The position numbers and the translations under genes were made by a program. From Prevotellamassilia timonensis (GTDB lineage Bacteria; Bacteroidota; Bacteroidia; Bacteroidales; Bacteroidaceae): a DNA stretch of 64,000 nt. Under the pieces are notes generated by a model that saw only the letters and a list, made by a program, of their open reading frames with translations, ran no database searches and had not been told where the DNA came from. Shown piece after piece: positions 17,369 through 26,450 of this stretch. Every line of letters starts with the position of its first letter. The stretch's first letter is position 1. Where the stretch lies: contig NZ_LT629834.1 of assembly GCF_900106785.1 (NCBI RefSeq), positions 62,001 to 126,000 of the forward strand, in the 5' to 3' direction.

Positions 17369-18556
17369 ATGTACGGTAAATTTCAAGAACATCTTCAGCA
17401 GGAGCTGAAGGATATTAAGGACGCTGGCCTCTACAAGGAGGAGCGCCTGATTGAAGGCCCCCAGCAGGCCGCTATCCAGGTTAAGGGCAAGGAAGTGCTC
17501 AACTTTTGCGCCAACAACTACCTTGGTCTGTCAAACAACCCGCGCCTTATAAAGGCTGCCAAGGACATGATGGACCGCCGCGGCTACGGCATGTCGAGCG
17601 TGCGCTTTATTTGCGGTACACAGGACGTGCACAAGGAGCTTGAGGCTGCCATCTCAAAGTTCTTCAAGACTGAGGACACCATTCTTTACGCTGCTTGCTT
17701 TGATGCCAACGGCGGTGTGTTTGAGCCATTGCTCACTGCCGACGATGCCATCATTTCGGACGCGCTGAACCACGCCTCTATCATTGACGGTGTGCGTCTG
17801 TGCAAGGCTAAGCGTTACCGCTATGCCAACGCCGACATGGAGGACCTTGAGCGCCAGTTGCAGGCTGCCCAGGAACAGCGTTTCCGCATTATCGTGACCG
17901 ACGGTGTGTTCTCAATGGACGGCAACGTGGCTCCTATCGACAAGATTTGCGACTTGGCCGAGAAGTACGACGCTCTGGTGATGGTTGACGAGAGCCACTC
18001 TGCCGGCGTGGTAGGCCCCACTGGCCGCGGTGTGAGTGAGTTCTTCAACACTTACGGCCGTGTAGACATCTACACCGGCACACTGGGCAAGGCCTTTGGT
18101 GGTGCCATGGGTGGCTTTACTACTGGCCGCAAGGAGATAATCGACATGTTGCGCCAGCGCTCACGTCCTTACCTCTTCTCTAACTCTGTTGCCCCTGCCA
18201 TTGTGGGTGCTGCACTCGAAACGTTCAAGATGTTGGACGAGAGCAACGAAATTCACGACAAGTTGGTTGAGAACGTGAACTACTTCCGCGACAAGATGAT
18301 GGCTGCCGGCTTTGACATCAAGCCTACACAGAGCGCCATCTGCGCCGTGATGCTTTACGATGCCAAACTGTCGCAGGTGTATGCTGCCAAGCTGCAAGAG
18401 GAGGGTATCTACGTAACGGGCTTCTACTACCCCGTTGTGCCTAAGGACCAGGCCCGTATTCGTGTGCAGATTTCGGCCGGCCACAACCGCGAACACCTCG
18501 ACAAGTGTATCGCTGCCTTTATCAAGGTGGGCAAGGAACTGGGTGTGCTGAAGTAA
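17369..18556 (+). CDS. kbl: 2-amino-3-ketobutyrate coenzyme A ligase (glycine C-acetyltransferase)
   Basis: A 395-residue PLP enzyme that converts 2-amino-3-ketobutyrate and CoA to glycine and acetyl-CoA, acting right after threonine dehydrogenase. Fold-type I alpha-oxoamine synthase marks are FCANNYLGLSNNPR near the N-terminus, GYGMSSVRFICGTQDVHKELE, VDESHSAGVVGPTGRG (PLP-binding Asp) and TGTLGKAFGGAMGG with the Schiff-base lysine near residue 243. Length matches the family (about 395-398). AONS/BioF-type synthases are close relatives, but the tdh neighbour favours Kbl. Confidence 0.95.
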   Translation: MYGKFQEHLQQELKDIKDAGLYKEERLIEGPQQAAIQVKGKEVLNFCANNYLGLSNNPRLIKAAKDMMDRRGYGMSSVRFICGTQDVHKELEAAISKFFKTEDTILYAACFDANGGVFEPLLTADDAIISDALNHASIIDGVRLCKAKRYRYANADMEDLERQLQAAQEQRFRIIVTDGVFSMDGNVAPIDKICDLAEKYDALVMVDESHSAGVVGPTGRGVSEFFNTYGRVDIYTGTLGKAFGGAMGGFTTGRKEIIDMLRQRSRPYLFSNSVAPAIVGAALETFKMLDESNEIHDKLVENVNYFRDKMMAAGFDIKPTQSAICAVMLYDAKLSQVYAAKLQEEGIYVTGFYYPVVPKDQARIRVQISAGHNREHLDKCIAAFIKVGKELGVLK

Positions 18557-18595
18557 GCCTCTGCCCATAGACGCGACACATATATTTATACTATT

Positions 18596-18646
18596 AAAGC
18601 CAGAAAGCGGCATCTCTTGCTAAAGATGCTGTTTCCTGGCTTTTTT
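18596..18646 (+). terminator. Intrinsic terminator of kbl
   Basis: GCCAGAAAGCGGCATC and GATGCTGTTTCCTGGC form a long stem (one bulge) followed by TTTTTT, 40 bases after the stop. Almost the same hairpin recurs at 19231-19280. Confidence 0.88.
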
Positions 18647-18732
18647 CTTTTCCTGACTTCGTCAATGCGTCACCCAAATCGATTATAGCGGGCTGACAAG
18701 GTAGAATATGTCTTATCCTACATTGGGAGCAA

Positions 18733-19135
18733 CGAGCCTTGTTCTTTGTTTTAAGGGCTGTTCGCCCTTGTGCCGCTTACCGCGGGAGACATAAGTACAT
18801 AAGCTACATAAGTAACATAAGGCTGACGCCGTGGTTTTTTACATAAGCTTAGGCAGGGCTTTCCGCCCTGCCTGTAAGAGACATAAGGGCTGACGCCTGA
18901 TAAAGAGAACGCTTTAATTGTGTTCCATTATGTTATCACGACAAACTACATTAGAGCCAACGACACGGCGCCAGCCTTATGTTCTCTTACAAGCAGGGCG
19001 GGAAGCCCTGCCTAAGCTTATGTAAAAAACCACGGCGTCAGCCTTATGTTACTTATGTAGCTTATGTACTTATGTCTTCGCGGTAAGCGGTACAAGGGCG
19101 AACAGCCCTTAAAAGAGCAAAACAAGGTTCGCTTC
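18733..19135. repeat. Long palindrome, family C (C1)
   Basis: Arms of about 165 bases (18733-18899 and 18967-19135) mirror each other around a loop of about 65 bases. Blocks include AAGGGCTGTTCGCCCTTGT, CATAAGTACATAAGCTACAT, GGCTGACGCCGTGGTTTTTT and AGGCAGGGCTTTCCGCCCTG, each with its complement in reverse order. It separates the converging kbl and AAA ATPase genes. Confidence 0.92.
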
Positions 19136-19230
19136 TTTGCTTGCTTCACCCTGCGTCACCCAATTTAATTACGTAACTCGTTGATTTTCAATACGCACTA
19201 TATAATGGCGCAAAAAAGTGATGAAGTCAG

Positions 19231-19280
19231 GAGCCAGAAAGCGGCATCTCTTGCTAAAGATGCCGCTTTCTGGCTTTTTC
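19231..19280. terminator. Second copy of the kbl-type terminator hairpin, serving the AAA gene side
   Basis: GCCAGAAAGCGGCATCTCTT and AAGATGCCGCTTTCTGGC form a perfect stem of about 20 bp with a T run; it is 30 bases beyond the stop of the minus-strand ATPase gene. It is a direct repeat of the hairpin at 18596 (about 635 bases apart), bracketing C1. Confidence 0.8.
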
Positions 19281-19309
19281 TTTTTTGGGGGAGGGAGTGC
19301 GTGTGAAAA

Positions 19310-20554
19310 TCAGAATTTGATGAATGGTATCACGTTAATTGTGTGGCCACGCTCCTCTATTACACATTCCTCACCCATTGTTACTATGCACAAGTTGTTG
19401 CATTTAAGTTCGCCGGCACACTCTATGAGGCTGTTTATTTCGCGCTTTGCGGCCTTGGCCGATGTCATATCATAGCACACCTGCACAAGCCTCTCGACCA
19501 CATGGCCACTGCGCACGACGAAATCGACCTCCTTGTCATTGCGCGAGCGGTAGTAGAATAAGGACTTTTCGGTGTCGTAGCCGCGACGTATGAGTTCGAC
19601 AAACACCATGTTTTCAAGCAGACGGCCTAAATTTTCGCCCAAGTTAAACGCCTTGGCCGTTACAAAGCCATTATCGACAACATACACCTTTTGGGGTGCC
19701 TTGGCCATTAACTTGAGTTTGTTGTTGTATCGCGGCAGATAATAAAAGAGGTAAGGTTCCCTTAAATACTCCATATACTTTTTGGTAGTCGCTACGCTTG
19801 AAAAGCCCAAGTCGGAGGCCAAATCAGTGGCGCTAAAAGGATTGCAAAAGTTTGAAAGCATATACATTGCCAAATCGTTCAGATCGGACACATTGCGCAC
19901 TCTATGACGCTTGGCTGTGTCCTTCCACACTATCGAGTCAAACAATGTGGAGAGGTAGCTCCGTGCTATGTTTCTCGATATGACGGTTTCGGGGTAACCC
20001 CCATTGCGCAAATAATCGGCTTGCAGGGCTTCGGCTTGGGCCGTTTGCTCAGGCGCCAGTTGCTTCAGTTCTAAGTGATGCCAGGCAAAGAACTCGTCGA
20101 TGCTGAAAGGCAACATGCTGACCTGTATGTAACGGCCTGTCAGCAATGTGGCCATCTCGCTGCTTAGCAGTTTGGCATTACTACCCGTTACAACCAAGTT
20201 GATTCCATTGCGATATAACTTTGACACCCATAAATCCCAGCCATCAAGATTTTGCACCTCATCTAATAACAGGTAGTCAAATGCAGGGTACACTTGCTGC
20301 AAGGCTTGCCACACCGCGTTCTCGTCCCAGGCAGAAAGCAGCTGCCCGTCATCGAAGTTGAGATAGGCAAAATTCTTGTTTTTAAGCATCAATATGGCCT
20401 CTGTTGATTTGCCCGTACGGCGAGGCCCGGTTATCAACTTTATTTGTGGACACGACAACAACGCATCTGTATCGTATGGCGTACGTCGCGACAAATATGG
20501 CCGCGCAACAAGCACGTCGCGCTCTTTCTTTTGGTTGGTGATGATGGTTAGCAT
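19310..20554 (-). CDS. AAA (AAA_14) ATPase with DUF4143 C-terminal domain
   Basis: A 414-residue protein of the widespread archaeal/bacterial ATPase family of unknown physiological role, often linked to mobile or defence-like gene sets. It has Walker A GPRRTGKST near residue 43, Walker B YLLLDEVQN near 85-95, VVTGSNAKLL (sensor), a helix-turn-helix-like SATDLASDLGFSSVATTKKY and the DUF4143 nuclease-like end FYYRSRNDKEVDFVVRSG. I start at ATG 20554, because the alternative GTG at 20578 lies inside the -7 box. It is monocistronic, and a large inverted repeat covers the upstream promoter region. Confidence 0.9.
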   Translation of the reverse strand: MLTIITNQKKERDVLVARPYLSRRTPYDTDALLSCPQIKLITGPRRTGKSTEAILMLKNKNFAYLNFDDGQLLSAWDENAVWQALQQVYPAFDYLLLDEVQNLDGWDLWVSKLYRNGINLVVTGSNAKLLSSEMATLLTGRYIQVSMLPFSIDEFFAWHHLELKQLAPEQTAQAEALQADYLRNGGYPETVISRNIARSYLSTLFDSIVWKDTAKRHRVRNVSDLNDLAMYMLSNFCNPFSATDLASDLGFSSVATTKKYMEYLREPYLFYYLPRYNNKLKLMAKAPQKVYVVDNGFVTAKAFNLGENLGRLLENMVFVELIRRGYDTEKSLFYYRSRNDKEVDFVVRSGHVVERLVQVCYDMTSAKAAKREINSLIECAGELKCNNLCIVTMGEECVIEERGHTINVIPFIKF

Positions 20555-20577
20555 GGTTTTGCGCTTTGTTTGAAGCA

Positions 20578-20585
20578 CAAATATA
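20578..20585 (-). promoter_or_regulatory. -7 box of the AAA ATPase gene
   Basis: Minus strand TATATTTG, an exact TAnnTTTG, 24 bases upstream of ATG 20554. It excludes the longer GTG start. Confidence 0.6.
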
Positions 20586-20587
20586 GC

Positions 20588-20668
20588 CGATTTTGTTCAG
20601 TTTGTGCATCGTATTGAATAAAAAACATACTATTTTATTCAATACAACATGCGAATTGAACAAAATCG
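20588..20668. promoter_or_regulatory. 36-bp-arm inverted repeat over the AAA gene promoter
   Basis: The left arm (20588-20623) starts CGATTTTGTTCA and ends GTATTGAATAAAA; the right arm (20633-20668) is the inverse of both blocks, with a diverged 11-base middle. The repeat occupies the -10 to -90 region of the minus-strand gene. A dimeric regulator site, autoregulatory operator or miniature element would fit. Confidence 0.65.
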
Positions 20669-20708
20669 ATGTTTTTAGCGGGCGTGCTGTTGCGGCGGCA
20701 CGGACACA

Positions 20709-20774
20709 AAAAATGGCGGAAACAGATGCGCTGCCCTGTGTGGGGGGGCGAGGCTTTCTGTTTCCGCCATTATA
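20709..20774 (-). terminator. Terminator hairpin after the peptide transporter
   Basis: AAAAATGGCGGAAACAGA pairs with TCTGTTTCCGCCATT across a GC-rich loop, 31 bases past the stop at 20805. The minus-strand side is followed by a T run. Confidence 0.85.
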
Positions 20775-20804
20775 ATTTAGTCAGTGGCTATGTCAAGGCG
20801 CGCA

Positions 20805-22307
20805 TCAGCACACCTTTTCGAGTTTCTTCATTACGCTGAAGATGAATATGAACGAGATGAGGCAGAGGGCTACCAACACGCCCCACACGACTACCAAGGG
20901 TACTTTGCCCCAAAGGAAACCGGGGATTGACACGAGCATGTTGCCGGCAGCAGTGGCTACAAACCAACCGCCCATCATGGTACCCTTGAGCTTGGGAGGG
21001 GCTACCTTTGACACGAACGAGATGCCCATGGGCGAGAGCAACAGCTCGCCGAAGGTGAGAATGAGGTAGGTGAGGATAAGCCAGTTGGGTGACACGCGGT
21101 CGCCTTCGCTCACACCGATTGAGGCCAATATCATGACTACATAGCCAATGCCGGCCACGAGCATGCCGAGCCCGATTTTGCGGGGTGCCGAGGGCTCCTT
21201 GCCCTTGCTGGCGAGCCAGCCGAAAATGGCCATGCTCACGGGGGTGAGACCTACTACGAAGCAGGGGTTGAACTGCTGGAAGATGGGGGCCTGAATGCTG
21301 ATGCCGTCGGGGCTGAGGGCGGTGTACTTGTAGCCTAAGGCTGCAAGGCATGCCAATATGACGATGCCCGAAATGCCCTTGCCCTTGCCCGTTTTGCTCT
21401 GGAAGAGTGAGAAGAGGGCGTAGATGATGACGATGCACAACAGGAGGTTGGTGACGTCGAAGGCCATGCTCTCAAGACCACTGCTGTGGGTGGCGGTGTA
21501 TTCCTCGGCAAAGAGGGTGAGGGTGAGGCCGTTCTGGTGGAAGGCCATCCAGAAGAAGATGACTACGGCAAACACGAGGCAGAGGGCCACGATGCGGTCC
21601 TTGGTGTCCTGCTTGCTGAGCTCGGGCTCAGACTCGGCAGTGGCGTCCTTGCTGGCAGCGGTCTTGGGGGCCGGTGCTGAAATGACTTGCTTGAAGGTGC
21701 TCTGGAAACCGTAGTAGATGCCTATTGACACGATGAGCGAGATGCAGGCCACGCCAAAGGCGTAGTGGTAGGAGTCGGCCTCGCTCACGCCAAGGCTATG
21801 CTGGGCGTACTCCATAATTTTGACTGCAGCGGTAGGTGCAAAGAGGGCGCCGATGTTGATGGCCATGTAGAAGATGGAGAAGGCGGAGTCGCGCTTGCCT
21901 TGCATCTCAGGCGAGTTGTAGAGGTCGCCGACCATTACTTGCAGGTTGCCCTTGAAGAGGCTGGTGCCGACGCTGATCATGATGAGGGCGCCGAACATGA
22001 TGGCTGCGGCCAATGTGCCTGCTCCGGCTGGTATGGAGAGCATGGCGTAGCCAAGGAACATGACGATGATGCCAGTGGTGACGCACTTGCTGTAACCGAT
22101 TTTGTCGGCCAGCATACCGCCAAACAATGGCAACAGATATACAAGGGCCAGGAAGCTGGAGTAGACAGCTCCGGCGGTGCCTGCCTCCCAACCGAAGTTG
22201 GCCTTGAGGAAGAGCACGAACACGGCTAACATGGTGTAGTAGCCAAAACGCTCGCCAGTGTTGGCAAGGGCAAGGGCATAGAGCCCTTTGGGTTGTCCTT
22301 CGAACAT
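20805..22307 (-). CDS. POT/PTR family proton-coupled oligopeptide transporter
   Basis: A 500-residue MFS-fold inner-membrane importer of di- and tripeptides with about 14 hydrophobic segments. PTR2 signatures include NTGERFGYYTMLAVFVL near the N-terminus, GGMLADKIGYSKCVTTG and FSIFYMAINIGALFAP. The usual ExxERFxYY starts here with Asn instead of the first Glu, a position tied to proton coupling in studied members. A charged loop (about 215-245, rich in Lys/Glu/Ala) separates the two halves. It follows uvrA by 10 bases on the same strand, so the two are probably cotranscribed. Confidence 0.92.
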   Translation of the reverse strand: MFEGQPKGLYALALANTGERFGYYTMLAVFVLFLKANFGWEAGTAGAVYSSFLALVYLLPLFGGMLADKIGYSKCVTTGIIVMFLGYAMLSIPAGAGTLAAAIMFGALIMISVGTSLFKGNLQVMVGDLYNSPEMQGKRDSAFSIFYMAINIGALFAPTAAVKIMEYAQHSLGVSEADSYHYAFGVACISLIVSIGIYYGFQSTFKQVISAPAPKTAASKDATAESEPELSKQDTKDRIVALCLVFAVVIFFWMAFHQNGLTLTLFAEEYTATHSSGLESMAFDVTNLLLCIVIIYALFSLFQSKTGKGKGISGIVILACLAALGYKYTALSPDGISIQAPIFQQFNPCFVVGLTPVSMAIFGWLASKGKEPSAPRKIGLGMLVAGIGYVVMILASIGVSEGDRVSPNWLILTYLILTFGELLLSPMGISFVSKVAPPKLKGTMMGGWFVATAAGNMLVSIPGFLWGKVPLVVVWGVLVALCLISFIFIFSVMKKLEKVC

Positions 22308-22317
22308 AGATGGATAA

Positions 22318-25200
22318 TTATTTGTTGTTTGAATTTATAAAATTGTCGGTTTGTTGTGCAGTGTATGGCGGTGTGAGTTCGGCTTTGAGGAATTTGCCTG
22401 TGTAGCCCACCCCGCTCTCGGCCAAGCCCTCGGGGGTGCCCTCGTAGAGCAGTTGGCCACCGCCGCGTCCGCCTTCGGGCCCCATGTCGATAAGGTAGTC
22501 GGCCACCTTGATGACGTCGAGGTTGTGCTCAATGACTATCACCGTGTTGCCACGGTTGACAAGGCGCTGCAGCACGTCCATGAGCACGCGTATGTCTTCG
22601 AAATGGAGGCCTGTGGTGGGTTCGTCGAGTATGTAGATGGTTTGTCCGGTGTCGCGCTTTGAGAGTTCGGTAGCCAACTTTACGCGCTGGCTTTCGCCGC
22701 CCGACAGGGTGGTTGAGCTTTGCCCAAGTTTGATGTAACCCAGGCCGACGTCTTGCAACACTTTGATTTTGTGCAAGATGTTTGGCACGTTCTCGAAGAA
22801 CTCTACGGCCTGGTTGATGGTCATGTCGAGCACATCGGCTATGCTTTTGCCCTTGAAGCGCACCTCGAGTGTTTCGTGGTTGTAGCGCTTGCCGTGGCAT
22901 GCCTCGCAAGGCACGTACACGTCGGGCAGGAAGTTCATTTCGATGGTTTTGTAGCCATTGCCCTTGCACACCTCGCAACGCCCGCCACGCACGTTAAAAC
23001 TGAAACGGCCAGGCTTGTAGCCGCGTATTTTGGCCTCGGGCAGGTTGACGTAGAGCGAGCGTATGTCGGAGAACACGCCTGTGTAGGTGGCGGGGTTGGA
23101 GCGCGGGGTGCGCCCGAGGGGACTTTGGTCGACTGCTACCACCTTGTCCACGTGTTCAAGGCCTTCGATACGGTCGTAGGCCAACGGCTCGCGCAATGAG
23201 CGGTAGAAGTGCTGCGAGAGTATGGGCAGCAGGGTGTCGTTGATAAGGGTGCTCTTGCCCGACCCCGACACACCGGTCACGCCGATGAGGGTGCCGAGCG
23301 GAAAGCTGACGGTGACGCCCTTCAAGTTGTTGCCCCTCGCTCCCACCAGACGCAACACATGGCCGTTGCCCTTGCGGCGGGTGGCTGGCACCTCGATGGC
23401 GCGACGGCCGTTGAGGTACTGCGAGGTGAGGGTCTGCGTCTGGAGCATTTGGGCGGGGGTGCCTTCGAACACTACCTCTCCACCCAATCGGCCGGCGCGC
23501 GGCCCGATGTCGACCACATAGTCGGCGGCGAGCATCATGTCCTTGTCGTGCTCAACGACCACCACGGTGTTGCCAAGGTCGCGCAACTCCTTGAGCGAGT
23601 TGATAAGGCGCACGTTGTCGCGCTGGTGGAGGCCGATGCTGGGCTCGTCGAGTATGTAAAGCACGTTGACGAGTTGCGAACCTATCTGTGTGGCTAACCT
23701 GATGCGCTGGCTCTCGCCGCCCGAGAGGGTCATGGAGGAGCGCGACAACGACAGGTAGTCGAGTCCGACATCGAGCAGGAACTTGAGGCGCGACATCAGC
23801 TCTTTGAGTATTTCGTGTGCAATGGCCCGGTGTTTGTTGTCTAACTGTACCTCGACGTTGGACAGGAAGTCGTATAGCTCGGCTATGTCCATATTGGAGA
23901 GTTCGGCTATGGTTTTGCCGGCAAAGCGGTAGGCCATGGCCTCCTTGTTGAGGCGGGCGCCGTGGCATTCGGGACAGACGGTGGTCTTTGAGAACTGCTC
24001 GGCCCAACGCTGCGAGGCGGCTCCCATGTCGGAGTCGGCCATTTGCTGTATGTATTTGACAAGGCCGTCAAACTCTACGTAGTAGTCGTCGGTGGTGTGG
24101 GCTACCTGTGCTGGTATGCGCAGGCGGTCGGCACGGCCGTTTAACACCTCGTCGAGGGCCTCAGGCGGGAGGTCGCATATGGGGGTTTTAAGATCGCAGT
24201 CGTAGTCGGCAAGCACCGACTGTATCTCCCAAAATATGAGTGCGTTGCGGTATTTGCCCAATGGGGCAAGGCCGCCTTCGCGTATGCTCAACTTGTCGTC
24301 GGGCACCACTTTGTCGTGGTCCATCACGCTCACATAGCCCAGGCCCTTGCACTTGGGGCAGGCGCCTTGGGCTGAGTTGAACGAAAAGTTGTGCGGGGCT
24401 GGCTCGCGGTAGGCTATGCCCGACGCGGGATCCATGAGCTGCTTGGAGAAGAAGCGTGTTTGGTTGTCGGCAGCGTCGAGCACCATCATCACGCCCCCAC
24501 CCTGCTGCAAGGTCTGGCCCACACTTTTGTGCAGTCGTTCAGCGTCCTTGGCCTTTACGGCGAGTTTGTCTACCACCACTTCGATGTCGTGGTTTTTGTA
24601 ACGGTCGAGGCGCATGCCGGGTGTGGCCTCGCGCAGCTCACCGTCGACGCGGACGGTGAGGAAGCCCTTGCGGCGCACCGTTTCAAACAGCTCCTTGTAA
24701 TGGCCCTTGCGACTGCGCACAAGGGGGGCGAGCAGGTATACTTTGTGCCCTTCGTAGGCAGTGAGTATCATGTCGACAATGCGCTCCTCGGTGTATTTTA
24801 CCATCTTCTCGCCCGTGACGTAGGAGTAGGCCTCGGCCGCACGGGCATAAAGCAGGCGCAGGAAATCGTATATCTCGGTTACCGTGCCTACGGTGGAGCG
24901 CGGATTTTTGCTGGTGGTTTTCTGCTCTATGCTTATGACGGGGCTGAGACCGGTGATTTTGTCGACGTCGGGGCGCTCAAGGTTGTCGAGGAAGTTGCGC
25001 GCGTAGGCCGAGAATGTCTCGATATAACGGCGCTGGCCCTCGGCGTAGAGTGTGTCGAACGCGAGCGAACTCTTGCCCGAACCGCTCAGGCCGGTTATGA
25101 CGCACAGGCTGTGGCGCGGCAGTGTCACGTCCACATTTTTCAAGTTGTGCACGCGTGCGCCATATATTTCGATGTTATTGTCTGATTTAGTTTCTGACAT
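22318..25200 (-). CDS. uvrA: Excinuclease ABC subunit A
   Basis: A 960-residue damage-recognition ATPase of nucleotide excision repair. Two ABC modules are present: Walker A GLSGSGKSSLAFDTL near residue 35 and GVSGSGKSTLINDTL near 655. Signature LSGGESQRIRLATQIGS and LSGGESQRVKLATELSK segments, each with an ILDEPS/ILDEPT Walker B, are present. Zinc-finger cysteines are visible in CPKCKGLG, CPECHGARL and GGRCEVCKGNGYKTIEMNF with CEACHG. I start at ATG 25200 (MSETKSDNNIEIYG); a longer in-frame start at 25386 overlaps the upstream gene and adds arginine-rich shadow sequence. It lies between a gliding-domain gene (14-base gap) and the POT transporter. Confidence 0.96.
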   Translation of the reverse strand: MSETKSDNNIEIYGARVHNLKNVDVTLPRHSLCVITGLSGSGKSSLAFDTLYAEGQRRYIETFSAYARNFLDNLERPDVDKITGLSPVISIEQKTTSKNPRSTVGTVTEIYDFLRLLYARAAEAYSYVTGEKMVKYTEERIVDMILTAYEGHKVYLLAPLVRSRKGHYKELFETVRRKGFLTVRVDGELREATPGMRLDRYKNHDIEVVVDKLAVKAKDAERLHKSVGQTLQQGGGVMMVLDAADNQTRFFSKQLMDPASGIAYREPAPHNFSFNSAQGACPKCKGLGYVSVMDHDKVVPDDKLSIREGGLAPLGKYRNALIFWEIQSVLADYDCDLKTPICDLPPEALDEVLNGRADRLRIPAQVAHTTDDYYVEFDGLVKYIQQMADSDMGAASQRWAEQFSKTTVCPECHGARLNKEAMAYRFAGKTIAELSNMDIAELYDFLSNVEVQLDNKHRAIAHEILKELMSRLKFLLDVGLDYLSLSRSSMTLSGGESQRIRLATQIGSQLVNVLYILDEPSIGLHQRDNVRLINSLKELRDLGNTVVVVEHDKDMMLAADYVVDIGPRAGRLGGEVVFEGTPAQMLQTQTLTSQYLNGRRAIEVPATRRKGNGHVLRLVGARGNNLKGVTVSFPLGTLIGVTGVSGSGKSTLINDTLLPILSQHFYRSLREPLAYDRIEGLEHVDKVVAVDQSPLGRTPRSNPATYTGVFSDIRSLYVNLPEAKIRGYKPGRFSFNVRGGRCEVCKGNGYKTIEMNFLPDVYVPCEACHGKRYNHETLEVRFKGKSIADVLDMTINQAVEFFENVPNILHKIKVLQDVGLGYIKLGQSSTTLSGGESQRVKLATELSKRDTGQTIYILDEPTTGLHFEDIRVLMDVLQRLVNRGNTVIVIEHNLDVIKVADYLIDMGPEGGRGGGQLLYEGTPEGLAESGVGYTGKFLKAELTPPYTAQQTDNFINSNNK

Positions 25201-25214
25201 CAGTGCATTTAGGT

Positions 25215-25916
25215 TTATTCTGTCGTCGTGCCGCTCTCGGTGTAACCGCGCAACACGTTTATCACCTTTTTGATGTTGTAGTGCTTGCCGTCGGCACCAC
25301 GTGCCTGAATGTTGAGGTAGTATCCGCCATCGGGCACTGCATGGCCGGCGCTGCGACCGTCCCAACCGCCGGCAGGGTCGGTCCACTCATAGAGTTTCTT
25401 GCCCCAACGGTCGAACACCATGGCCTTGAACGACACGATGCTCTTGTACCCCTCCTTGACGCGGAACACGTCGTTGACACCATCGCCATTGGGAGTGAAG
25501 GCGTTCGGCACTTCGAGCTTTGACTCGGATATGGCTATGCTGAAAGGCTCGTCCATCTCGTAGGCTAGGGTGTCGGTGCCCTGCACAAAACTGACACGCA
25601 ACTCGACGCTGAATGTGCCTGACTGCAAGAACTCATATTCGGTGTCTTGGTCGTAACGCACAAGGAATGGGGCTGTTTCGCCGCTGCGCGTGAAACGCCA
25701 CTCGTAAAGGGAGGTGTAGTTGCCCGTGTGCTCGGGACAAGCCTTGAACGTGGCTTTGAACGGGGCAGAACCGTCGTATTGGGTCTCGCTCACCTCCTGC
25801 CCGTCATCGTCGGTGTAGGTCATGACGGGATTGGCGGTGGGCAGGTCATCGCTCTGCGCAGCTATGGCAATGATGCTGCACACTAACGTGAGCAAAAATG
25901 ATATGAAGCGCTGCAT
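25215..25916 (-). CDS. Exported protein with gliding-motility-type (CHU_C) C-terminal domain
   Basis: A 233-residue secreted protein. It has signal peptide MQRFISFLLTLVCSIIAIAAQ, a PKD-like beta-sandwich (about 30-140: YDGSAPFKATFKACPEHTG...YEWRFTRSG), then the C-terminal domain with PNAFTPNGDGVNDVFRVKEG and FDRWGKKLYEWTDPAGGWDG. That is the type B T9SS sorting signal seen in gliding-motility-associated proteins. The tail KKVINVLRG is followed by 11 extra residues. It starts the convoy with uvrA and the POT gene; no functional link to repair is apparent. Confidence 0.88.
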   Translation of the reverse strand: MQRFISFLLTLVCSIIAIAAQSDDLPTANPVMTYTDDDGQEVSETQYDGSAPFKATFKACPEHTGNYTSLYEWRFTRSGETAPFLVRYDQDTEYEFLQSGTFSVELRVSFVQGTDTLAYEMDEPFSIAISESKLEVPNAFTPNGDGVNDVFRVKEGYKSIVSFKAMVFDRWGKKLYEWTDPAGGWDGRSAGHAVPDGGYYLNIQARGADGKHYNIKKVINVLRGYTESGTTTE

Positions 25917-25954
25917 AAGTGGTTGTATCTGATTAGAGGAATTGTCTTGAAATG

Positions 25955-25962
25955 CAAAAGTA
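25955..25962 (-). promoter_or_regulatory. -7 box for the gliding-domain/uvrA/POT convoy
   Basis: Minus strand TACTTTTG matches TAnnTTTG, about 39 bases upstream of ATG 25916. Confidence 0.5.
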
Positions 25963-26243
25963 ATAAATTATGTGCAATATGTAAGCTGCGCACCCCCTAA
26001 ATCTGTCAGAATGAAGCCTTATGAGCGTCTGAGATGCTTACAAATTTAATATTTAACATTCGGGGTTGCGGGGCGCTACTTTCGGTGGGTTGTTAAACAC
26101 TTGTTAACCGTCTAAGAAGTGCCGACTCAGCCCATAAATACAAGGGGTCTGCAAGCTGGGAGCACGCAAAGGGGGACGCTTTTAGCAAGTCTTAAAAATG
26201 GGCCTTACAGAACGGCAATGTGGTGATAATCAAGGCGGAACAC

Positions 26244-26274
26244 TTGCGCACCTCGTCAAAAATTCGTACCTTTG
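26244..26274 (+). promoter_or_regulatory. Promoter of rlpA
   Basis: TTG (26244-26246), 20 bases, then TACCTTTG (26267-26274). It would give a leader of about 170 bases. The 280 bases to its left (25963-26243) show no gene. Confidence 0.65.
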
Positions 26275-26450
26275 CACCCGTAAACCTCACGAGGCGGACA
26301 TTTGGCAACCCTCCGGGCAAGCCGAAAGTCCCTTGGTGCATTTGCCGTTTTATCTGCAGATTCCGCTGCAAGCATCACAGGCTCAAAGGCAGTATGGCTA
26401 AACTGACCACTATTGGAGCCGGCGGCAATCCTCGTGGCAAAACTTATCAG

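Noticed and set aside
25201-25386. N-terminal extension of UvrA to an ATG at 25386
   Set aside because: It overlaps the upstream gliding-domain gene, is Arg-rich shadow sequence, and UvrA proteins start near MSETKSDNNIEIYG.
26220-26450. Longer RlpA starting at 26220
   Set aside because: The start lies upstream of the promoter's -7 box, and a good signal peptide begins at 26451.
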